Source: DAOUAJ01 sp034433615 (GTDB lineage: Bacteria > Chloroflexota > Anaerolineae > DUEN01). Taken from it: DNA of 16,250 nucleotides. The stretch covers positions 1-16,250 of the forward strand of contig DAOUAJ010000199.1 in assembly GCA_034433615.1 (NCBI GenBank). The letters are read 5' to 3'. The first letter of the stretch is position 1. Each line of letters opens with the position of its first letter. The translations under genes and the position numbers were made by a program. Below the pieces are notes generated by a model. The model was given only the letters and a program-made list of their open reading frames with translations. It was not told the origin of the DNA and did not search any database. This document shows positions 1-6,214 of the stretch, piece after piece.

Positions 1-21
1 CTGGCATTCTATCCTCCTCGA

Positions 22-135
22 ATAGCGGTCAGCTATCAGCATTCAGCCATCAGCCTTTGATGGCCTGTAAATCCTGGATGGCTGATGGCTGATCGCTGAC
101 GGCTGAAAGCTGACCGCTGATCGCTGATTGCTAAA
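22..135. repeat. Heptanucleotide repeat with inverted arms, 3' of acsB
   Basis: Positions 80-135 read as eight consecutive degenerate heptamers of form NGCTGAN (GGCTGAT, GGCTGAT, CGCTGAC, GGCTGAA, AGCTGAC, CGCTGAT, CGCTGAT, TGCTAAA). Positions 28-55 hold four units of the opposite orientation (NTCAGCN). The arms 24-55 and 80-118 are complementary apart from one missing 7-nt unit and a few mismatches, so a long imperfect hairpin could form in the acsB transcript. The acsB stop codon (131-133) lies inside the last degenerate unit. There is no T-tract, so a simple intrinsic terminator is unlikely. Probably a dispersed intergenic repeat; whether it affects mRNA 3' ends is unknown. Confidence 0.8.
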
Positions 136-2413
136 ACAGCGGTGGCATGGTCAACGCCGGATGATCGTGCGCTTCCAGCCAGGGCAGCAGCTCCTCGACC
201 GTTGTCGCCACCCGCTCATCGGCGATGCGGTCAATCAGGTCCGGCATCCCCTCTCGCTCAGCCACCGCCTTCAACTCCTCGGCCATGGTCTCCTTCAGCA
301 CAGAGGACATCCACACCACCCGCTTGAAGCCGCCATCGGCCGAGATAAATTTGCGGCTGGTCAGGAAGTACTTACCGATGCCCATCACACCAGGCGTCTG
401 CAAGCCGCCGCCGGCCATGCCGGCCAGGGTCGAGAAGGTCATGCCGGCCGGGGTCATGCTGGGATCCTCGCGGCTGACCACCATGAAACCGTTGGCCTCA
501 GGGATGACCATCATGATGCACTCAAAGCAGCCACACGCGGTCATCGGGTTTTCCATGATCGAGTACATGGCCACGTCCTGCACCTTTCCTTGTGACAACT
601 GGCGGGCCACCTCGTTGACGCCTGGCCAGTAGCCCTTCTCCCGGTCTATGACGCTTCCCAGCGGGATCGGCTGGTTGGGGCCGGTGGGGTTGATCTCGTG
701 CGAGGCCCGGCAGTCCAGCCAGTTGTACGCGCCGCACAACCCCAATCGCTCCGGGGAGATGATGCAGACGTGGGTGGGGGCAAAGGACTGGCACAGGGTG
801 CAGGTGTAGAACGTGTCCACCGCCTCGTCGGTCATGTTCGCCAGGCGGACGTTGCGCTCCTGGTAGGCCTGGCGCGCCCGCTCCAGCCACTCGTGCATCG
901 GCTCCGGATCGGTGTAGATCGTCACCTGCACCTTGTCCACGATGGCCCCGAAATCGGCATGGAAGCGGGCGTGCAGGATGTCGCCGAAGTGGCGCAGCGT
1001 GAACCCCTTCTCGGCGGCCGCCTTGCTGATGCGGATCCAGGCGATGTCGCGCTGACCGATATGCTGGATACCCGAAGCGCCGTTGATGAAGTAGTGGATC
1101 TGCCGCTCCAGCACCGGCTCGAAGTCCTTCTGCATCTTGCGGCCAGCCACCTCCACCACAATCCCCATGTCCATTGAACCTTCCATCGGCACATCGGTAA
1201 AGTCGGGACCGACGACCGTGATCTTACCGTCCTGCACTTTGTCCCAATCGGCCATATACAGGTACTCAAATGCTCGCGAGTTCTTGCCGCCGAACTCCAC
1301 GCGCATGTCCTTGCGGCGCACTACTTCGCCTTCGAAGGCAGAGCCGTAGGGGACCGGAATGGGGACTTCAGTGATCTTGACCTTAACGCCGCGCACCTCG
1401 ATGGCGCGCTGGACCAGCCTGGCAGCCCGCTCCTCATCGTCCTTCGCATCAATCTCGTTCCACGGCATAGAGATGACGTGCTCGTAGCGGGTGATGCCGG
1501 TGGGCAGGATTTGGGGGATGACGGTGTCGGCGATGACGGGGAAGCCATAGGAGATGGCCCCCGCAGCCGCGGCGTACTTCAGATCGTCCACCTCGCCCAA
1601 GGCCAGGACGAATGCGAAAACGCGATATTTGTTGTAGAGCAGGATTTCCCGCCACTGGCCTGGCTTCAAGCCGCCGAAAGTCAGCGCCGAGCGGGTGGCG
1701 AAGCCCAGCGCGTAGATGGCGGAGATGGTATCCCGGCCAAAAGGCACGATATAGGTGTCGTACCCCATCTCCACCCCTTCTTCGTGCAGTTGATCAATGA
1801 TGGAACGCCCATTGACATTGCCGGAGAGGAAGACCAGGATGTTACGTCGCTGGAGTTCCCGCACAATGGCGACGGCCGCCCGGTTGGTGCGAGCTGCTCC
1901 GACAATGGCGGCGAAGCCAGGCATGCGACCATCTACCAACTGGATGCCCCATGAACGCAACTGAATGTCGTCAATGGGGCCGTTAAGATGGCCATCGCCT
2001 GCTGCAAGCTCGAACTCAGGGCTGGTGAACGAGGTGCCGCCGGCCAGGCGAAAACCGGGATAGCGCTCGGGCTGCTGTCCCAGCGCAAAGCGGATACCCT
2101 CGATAGCCTCCGTGGCCAGGAGGGTCGCCATACCTGAATCCAACGTCTCTCCCAGATAAGGAGTCCACAAACTGTCATCCGGCACCGGGTGCAACAGGTT
2201 CTTGGCGTGCTCCAACACCGGTATCAAGTCTCCCAGTCGGGTGACTTGGGTTCCCAGCATTCCATAGATGACTGGCAGGTAATAAGCAGTGTTAGGAAAA
2301 GCCACGGGCGCCTCTGTCCCCTTCTCGGCGATGGCTTTCTTGAGAAGAGCCTCCGCCTCGGTGACAATGGCGTTGGCGCCGCGAATGGCACGTGTTGCGA
2401 TGTATCGAGACAT
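131..2413 (-). CDS. acsB: Acetyl-CoA synthase (CODH/ACS alpha subunit)
   Basis: Catalytic subunit that assembles acetyl-CoA from CO, a methyl group delivered by the corrinoid iron-sulfur protein, and CoA; cytoplasmic. The 760-residue product has the full bacterial architecture: an N-terminal CODH-docking and tunnel domain (about 1-320), a middle CoA-binding domain (to about 500) and the C-terminal A-cluster domain. A-cluster ligands are all visible: Cys538, Cys541, Cys550 and Cys560 for the 4Fe-4S cubane and bridging site, and the Cys627-Gly-Cys629 motif for the distal nickel. These sit at a constant offset of 32 from the Moorella numbering (506/509/518/528/595/597). The ATG at 2413 follows a GGAGGG ribosome site and starts 13 nt after the cooS stop, so the two are co-transcribed. 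The protein is about 30 residues longer than the Moorella enzyme. Length and motifs argue for an intact, active enzyme. Confidence 0.98.
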   Translation of the reverse strand: MSRYIATRAIRGANAIVTEAEALLKKAIAEKGTEAPVAFPNTAYYLPVIYGMLGTQVTRLGDLIPVLEHAKNLLHPVPDDSLWTPYLGETLDSGMATLLATEAIEGIRFALGQQPERYPGFRLAGGTSFTSPEFELAAGDGHLNGPIDDIQLRSWGIQLVDGRMPGFAAIVGAARTNRAAVAIVRELQRRNILVFLSGNVNGRSIIDQLHEEGVEMGYDTYIVPFGRDTISAIYALGFATRSALTFGGLKPGQWREILLYNKYRVFAFVLALGEVDDLKYAAAAGAISYGFPVIADTVIPQILPTGITRYEHVISMPWNEIDAKDDEERAARLVQRAIEVRGVKVKITEVPIPVPYGSAFEGEVVRRKDMRVEFGGKNSRAFEYLYMADWDKVQDGKITVVGPDFTDVPMEGSMDMGIVVEVAGRKMQKDFEPVLERQIHYFINGASGIQHIGQRDIAWIRISKAAAEKGFTLRHFGDILHARFHADFGAIVDKVQVTIYTDPEPMHEWLERARQAYQERNVRLANMTDEAVDTFYTCTLCQSFAPTHVCIISPERLGLCGAYNWLDCRASHEINPTGPNQPIPLGSVIDREKGYWPGVNEVARQLSQGKVQDVAMYSIMENPMTACGCFECIMMVIPEANGFMVVSREDPSMTPAGMTFSTLAGMAGGGLQTPGVMGIGKYFLTSRKFISADGGFKRVVWMSSVLKETMAEELKAVAEREGMPDLIDRIADERVATTVEELLPWLEAHDHPALTMPPLF

Positions 2414-2426
2414 CTTGCCCTCCGTC

Positions 2427-4424
2427 TTAACTCACCGGTACCCCGTAGATGGCTTCGAGCCGTGATTCCAATGGCAGTTCAAGAAGGGTCGGCATACGCC
2501 AGTCGCCGCTCTTGCCCCATTTGGACGGATCGTACTTGGCCAGGCCCAGGGCCGCGCGCTTCTGGTCAATGTGTGCCAGCGCCCGGTGGACGATTTCCTC
2601 GGCGTCAGGGATGAATTCAAGCTTGCCGCCGACCTTCTTCTCCCAGCCTTCGCTGATGAGCCGGACCACCTCGGCGCTGCCGCGGACGGGGCCTTCGCCT
2701 CCCATGATAACATATGCTCCGGAGGCCACGCAGTAGGTGGCGATGGCGAGGGCCTTCTCGCTCATCCACTCTGGCGCCATGCCAACAGCCGGAATGTCGG
2801 CGATGTCCTCACCCAGGCCGGTCTCGGTCGCCATCTGGGAGAGGACGGTGAGAATGCGCGAGTTATCCACGCAGGCGCCCAGATGGAGCACCGGCGGTAT
2901 ACCTACTGCCTCGCATACCTCGCGGAGCCCTGGGCCAGCCCATTCGAGGGCCGCCTCGGGTGTCATATACCCCGCCTTGGCTCCCGCGATGGCCCCACAG
3001 CCGGTCTCCACCACCAGGACATCGTTCTTGAGGAATTCACTCACCACGTAATTGTGGAGAGAGTCGTGGCAGATACGGGCGTTGTTGCAGCCGACGTTGG
3101 CGACCACCCCTCGGATGCGGCCGGCGATGATGGCATCATTCAGCGGGCGGAAAGAACCGCGGTAGAAGCCGCCGAGGGCATAGTCAATGTACTCGTGGGA
3201 AAAACCGGGGACCAGGGGGGTACGAACATTGGGGATAAAAGTCTCTCCCCGCAGAGGGAAGCGGTCAATGGCCCGGCGGATGATCTCTTTGCCGATCTCC
3301 AGGGCCCGTCGCTCATCGAACTCGATGTGAGTGGCACCCGCGATCTTCACTTTGCGGGAAGTGGTGATCAGCTCAGTGTGAAAGCGGTTTGCCACCGGCA
3401 CCAGCCCCTGCATGATGCATTGGACGTCCACTACCATCGCCTCGACGGCGCCGGTGAGGATGGCCAGTTCTTGCTGGAGGAAATTGCCCGCCAAAGGCAC
3501 CCCCTGCCGCATCAACGTCTCATTGGCGGTGCAGCAGATGCCAGCCAGGTTGATGCCAGCGGCCCCTTTGCTCCTGGCATATTCGATCAATTCAGGATCC
3601 TGAGCCGCGGTGACGATCATCTCTGAAAGAGTTGGCTCATGGCCGTGGATGACGATGTTGACCATCTCCTCCTGGAGGACGCCCAGGTTGGCCTCAGAGA
3701 GGACCGGGGCAGGGGTGCCAAAGAGGATATCCGTCAGATCGGTGGCCAACATGGAGCCACCCCAGCCGTCGGCCAGCGCGCAGCGCATCGCCTGGTCCAG
3801 GAGATGCTCGGCGTCCTGGTCATTGCCGATGTTGGTGCGATGGAGCAGTTCCACCACTTCCCGATCAATAGCGCGCGGAGCGATGCGCAGGTCGCGCCAG
3901 ATCTTCTGTCGCTTGGCAGGGGCGCGCTGGAGGTACAGCAACTCCCCGCGGACCTTGCTGAATTCCCCCAGGGCCGCCAGAGCCACATCACGGGCTATCT
4001 CTCTGATCGAACGCCCATCCACCTGAACACCAAGGTACCCTGCCACCTCTTTCAGCTTGTAGGGATCGCGAATCTGATAATCGGGAGCCTCCCCCTCGGC
4101 CGCTTCCAACAGCGTGTAAGCCAGATCGCGGCCATGATCGGAGTGAGCTGCTGCTCCTGCTGCCACCGCGCGCGCAAAGTTGCGGGTAACCACCGTATCT
4201 ATCGTCGCCCCGCAGACTCCACGCTCGGCCTTTCCCACTAACCGGCAAGGCCCCATAGCGCAGTGGCGGCAGCAGAGCCCCTCAGATCCGATGGGGCAGG
4301 GGGAGAGCTCTTCGGCTCGTGTAAAGCAAGTCTCTACCTCTAATTGCAACGCCCGTTCTAACAGGGCCACAACCGCCTCATCCCGGCTGGCCTCCTGGGG
4401 CGCACGTATCCTTTTTTTTGCCAT
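2427..4424 (-). CDS. cooS: Anaerobic Ni-Fe carbon monoxide dehydrogenase catalytic subunit
   Basis: Interconverts CO2 and CO and passes CO to AcsB; could equally be called acsA. The 665-residue product shows the N-terminal cysteine pattern of the D and B clusters (Cys43, 51, 52, 55, 60, 71). C-cluster ligands are all recognisable: HGH motif at 260-262, GICC at 295-298, Cys336 (DVQC), Cys446 (NVGC), Cys476 (ETGC) and Cys518 (GAC). A conserved SEKA segment follows at about 555. Length is slightly above stand-alone CooS proteins and near that of AcsA enzymes paired with ACS. The ATG at 4424 has an AGGAGG site 5 nt upstream. It sits 65 nt after the small HMA-like gene and 13 nt before acsB. The complete ligand set argues for an active enzyme rather than a cluster-deficient CooS homologue. 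Confidence 0.98.
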   Translation of the reverse strand: MAKKRIRAPQEASRDEAVVALLERALQLEVETCFTRAEELSPCPIGSEGLCCRHCAMGPCRLVGKAERGVCGATIDTVVTRNFARAVAAGAAAHSDHGRDLAYTLLEAAEGEAPDYQIRDPYKLKEVAGYLGVQVDGRSIREIARDVALAALGEFSKVRGELLYLQRAPAKRQKIWRDLRIAPRAIDREVVELLHRTNIGNDQDAEHLLDQAMRCALADGWGGSMLATDLTDILFGTPAPVLSEANLGVLQEEMVNIVIHGHEPTLSEMIVTAAQDPELIEYARSKGAAGINLAGICCTANETLMRQGVPLAGNFLQQELAILTGAVEAMVVDVQCIMQGLVPVANRFHTELITTSRKVKIAGATHIEFDERRALEIGKEIIRRAIDRFPLRGETFIPNVRTPLVPGFSHEYIDYALGGFYRGSFRPLNDAIIAGRIRGVVANVGCNNARICHDSLHNYVVSEFLKNDVLVVETGCGAIAGAKAGYMTPEAALEWAGPGLREVCEAVGIPPVLHLGACVDNSRILTVLSQMATETGLGEDIADIPAVGMAPEWMSEKALAIATYCVASGAYVIMGGEGPVRGSAEVVRLISEGWEKKVGGKLEFIPDAEEIVHRALAHIDQKRAALGLAKYDPSKWGKSGDWRMPTLLELPLESRLEAIYGVPVS

Positions 4425-4460
4425 TCCAGCCTCCTAAATGCTCCTCGTTCATCGCAGCGC

Positions 4461-4495
4461 GTGATTTGCGATATGCGATACACGATACACTAATA
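4461..4495. repeat. Short heptanucleotide repeat, 3' of the HMA-like gene
   Basis: Five consecutive heptamers, GTGATTT, GCGATAT, GCGATAC, ACGATAC and ACTAATA, form a short degenerate tandem array with consensus near NCGATAN. The stop codon of the HMA-like gene (complement of 4490-4492) lies in the last unit. The consensus differs from the NGCTGAN repeat behind acsB, but the 7-nt period and the position directly at a stop codon are the same. The array fills most of the gap before cooS. Confidence 0.65.
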
Positions 4496-4873
4496 CCGTC
4501 GAAACTCACCGGACATCTCGATATCGGCCCGGTTGGTCCTGGTCACTCGCGTGCCCAACACCTCCCATCTGGGGTCCCGACGTTTTCCGTTATGTTGAAC
4601 CAGGACGGGAACCTCCCCCTCACCGGCCGGATAGCCAGCCTCAGCCAGGGCCTGCTCGATCGCCACGGGGTTAGTCTTGGACGGATCAAAGACAACCAGG
4701 ACCTGCCTCCAGGCCGAACTTGCGTACACTTCTTCCACACCCGCCAGGCTGGTCAATACCTCTCGCACCTTGAGGACATGATGGTCAGCCCAGAGGGTTG
4801 GCACCTCCAGCACCACTTTCTCCATGTGGTGATCACCGGATACCGACACTACTTCCATCACTGCTTGCTTCAT
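4490..4873 (-). CDS. Small HMA-fold-like protein without CxxC, next to cooS
   Basis: A 127-residue protein. Residues about 18-85 follow the pattern of a heavy-metal-associated (ferredoxin-like, beta-alpha-beta-beta-alpha-beta) domain: strand VVLEVPTL, a metal-loop position, helix VLKVREVLTSL, the AGVEEVYAS turn-strand, strand VLVVFDP and helix AIEQALAEAGYPAG. Where classical HMA domains carry CxxC, this one reads ADHH (29-32), and a second DHH occurs at 14-16. It has only Ala/His there and no cysteine anywhere. The ATG at 4873 was chosen because AAGGAGG lies 5 nt upstream; a longer frame reaches 5101 but has no comparable site. It lies directly upstream of cooS-acsB, so a role in nickel handling or CODH/ACS maturation is plausible but inferred. 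The basic C-terminal tail (95-127) is unassigned. Confidence 0.75.
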   Translation of the reverse strand: MKQAVMEVVSVSGDHHMEKVVLEVPTLWADHHVLKVREVLTSLAGVEEVYASSAWRQVLVVFDPSKTNPVAIEQALAEAGYPAGEGEVPVLVQHNGKRRDPRWEVLGTRVTRTNRADIEMSGEFRRY

Positions 4874-4957
4874 GTCTGCCTCCTTGCACCAACCGTATAG
4901 GCTCATCCTGTGAGCCTTGTAACTGCCTCTTTGACCATCGCCATCAAGAGGGGCGCA

Positions 4958-5003
4958 ACAGGGCCTCTTGGGAGATTCACCCTCCTTCTGGAGGGGGCCC
5001 TGT
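4958..5003 (-). other. Compound RNA hairpin across the DUF166 stop codon
   Basis: The outer arms 4958-4965 and 4996-5003 are perfectly complementary (8 bp). Nested directly against the right arm is a 6-bp hairpin (4980-4985 with 4990-4995) with a 4-nt loop, leaving 4966-4979 as an internal loop. In the minus-strand transcript this spans the end of the DUF166 reading frame (stop 4977-4979) and precedes the HMA-like gene by about 85 nt. No T-tract follows, so it is not a standard intrinsic terminator. It could be a processing or mRNA-stability element. Confidence 0.45.
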
Positions 5004-5780
5004 GTTCGAGGTGTCGTCCACGCGACCGGCTGGCCGCAGATACACAGGCGGCGTGCGGAATGGAGCCGCCTGATCGTGCACCTCACCCCGCATGATGTCA
5101 CCGGACACGTGCATCAACGTGTCGTTGAAATCCGGATCAATGCCCATGCTGGCCAGACAGGGATAGTGATGGTGCAACATACCTGCCCGTTGTTCTGCCT
5201 CGTCAACATGCGTGCCCGCCAGATGCTCTGCCACAAAGCGCGCACAGCCGCATGCCGAATCGCGAAGCACCTCCACTGATTCGATGGTTTTGCCATCAGC
5301 TCCCATGTGCAGCCGCAGTTCAGGCCGCCCGAACCGCTGGGCAAAGGCTGCAATCAGGGGATGGTCGTATGGCCGCGTGTACGAACGCAAATTGTAACTG
5401 AATTCGGTGAGAGAGCAAAATGGCTTGGGAAAGACGGCGGCCACACCCGCGTCCTTCAACCAGCCAGCTACCTGACGTGCCAGGCCGGACGGCAACCACT
5501 CCTCGCGGTCAATAGGGGCGATCACGGCCTGAGCGCCCACCGCCTGGGCCAGCTCTGGCAGCAGGATGGCCGTGGCCGGCGTCTGGCCCAGCGCCAGGAT
5601 CAGATCGGCCGGTGGCAACCCCGGCGGGACAAACGCCTCCGGGTCATCCATCACTTCGTCCAGGGAAGGCGTGGCCGGAGCGTTCCATATCACTACGTGC
5701 CAGTCCGGCGGCGCATAACGCCGCACGTTCTCTGCGATCCGGCGCCCATATTCCCCTTGAACTACAGCCAGGATACGCAC
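4977..5780 (-). CDS. DUF166 family protein
   Basis: A 267-residue soluble protein of the DUF166 family, known mainly from methanogens and other anaerobes; databases sometimes label it thymidylate-synthase-like, with weak support. Visible signatures: an N-terminal Rossmann-like start RILAVVQGEYGRRI, a second strand block with PADLILALGQ and AVIAPIDR (about 57-92), PKPFCSLTE with Cys122, DSACGCA with Cys177 and Cys179, and HHHYPCLASM with His203-205 and Cys208. The conserved Cys/His set could bind metal or iron-sulfur (inference). The GTG at 5780 is preferred: AAGGAG lies 10 nt upstream and the homology begins there. The frame is open back to 5960, but that part is low-complexity and unlike the family. 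It sits between fhs and the HMA-like/cooS/acsB genes, 103 nt before the former. Confidence 0.8.
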   Translation of the reverse strand: MRILAVVQGEYGRRIAENVRRYAPPDWHVVIWNAPATPSLDEVMDDPEAFVPPGLPPADLILALGQTPATAILLPELAQAVGAQAVIAPIDREEWLPSGLARQVAGWLKDAGVAAVFPKPFCSLTEFSYNLRSYTRPYDHPLIAAFAQRFGRPELRLHMGADGKTIESVEVLRDSACGCARFVAEHLAGTHVDEAEQRAGMLHHHYPCLASMGIDPDFNDTLMHVSGDIMRGEVHDQAAPFRTPPVYLRPAGRVDDTSNTGPPPEGG

Positions 5781-5990
5781 AGTTTTTGCTCTCCTTACTC
5801 GGAACGGAACGATGGATGCTTCGTCGGGGGCGACGCCACAGCGCATGCCTATCCCCCGGCCTGACCGCCAAGCCAGGGAAAACGTTCCTGCTGGCGACCA
5901 GCGGCACATGGAATGACGTCGCCTGGTCTCTTCCCTGCCATGGCGGCACCCAGGCGGCACGTTTTTAACCGCCGCCGTCTTCAGCAGGCC

Positions 5991-6173
5991 ATTTTCAGGG
6001 CGTTCCCCATGCCGCCGGCGGCGCCACGGTGAGGGAAAACGGGATCACGAAGCCACGAAAGGGCACAAAGAACGCGAAGACCCACGGGTGCCCTTTCGCG
6101 CTCTTCGCGTTGCTTCGTGTCTTCGTGGTCCAAACTCCTATTTTCAGGACGTTCCCCATGCCGCCGGCGCCAC
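5991..6173. repeat. Pair of near-identical direct repeats bracketing the palindrome
   Basis: Copy 1 (5991-6026) and copy 2 (6140-6173) both read ATTTTCAGG, one variable base, CGTTCCCCATGCCGCCGGCG, then CCAC. They differ by one substitution and a 3-nt GCG insertion in copy 1. They lie 149 nt apart and enclose the CACGAAG palindrome. Either the palindrome was inserted and duplicated its flank, or the direct repeats are the outer parts of one composite element. Confidence 0.85.
6046..6129. repeat. CACGAAG-type palindromic intergenic repeat
   Basis: Multiple inverted segments: 6056-6066 pairs with 6088-6098 (11 bp), 6071-6079 pairs with 6103-6111 (9 bp), and CACGAAG at 6046-6052 pairs with CTTCGTG at 6121-6127. 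The first two pairings interleave, so they are alternatives or a pseudoknot rather than one simple stem. The CACGAAG / CTTCGTG motif belongs to a short intergenic repeat type seen in many bacterial genomes. It lies downstream of fhs and has no T-tract. Confidence 0.8.
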
Positions 6174-6214
6174 CACTGCCCGTGAAAGTGCCCACCTCGC
6201 CACTCGTCACTTTT

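Larger units (their letters stand above)
5781..6214. other. 434-nt intergenic region between fhs and DUF166
   Basis: No credible gene. The fhs-proximal part (5991-6173) is built of repeats, listed separately. The part 5781-5990 is non-repetitive; it carries two copies of GGCGGCAC (on the plus strand near 5942 and 5954) and no riboswitch or promoter that I could recognise. Minus-strand reading frames cross the region, but their peptides are shadows of repeats. Confidence 0.6.

Noticed and set aside
22..135. CRISPR array
   Set aside because: Units are 7 nt and contiguous without spacers, and arms are inverted; no cas genes nearby.
2571..3626. Long plus-strand open frame (351 codons) antisense to cooS
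   Set aside because: The minus strand encodes a complete CODH with all cluster ligands; the plus frame is a composition-driven shadow with no recognisable domain.
4874..5101. N-terminal extension of the HMA-like gene
   Set aside because: It overlaps the DUF166 gene, lacks family-like sequence, and the ATG at 4873 has a strong ribosome site.
5781..5960. N-terminal extension of the DUF166 gene
   Set aside because: Arg-rich, non-family sequence; the GTG at 5780 has a ribosome site and coincides with the start of homology.
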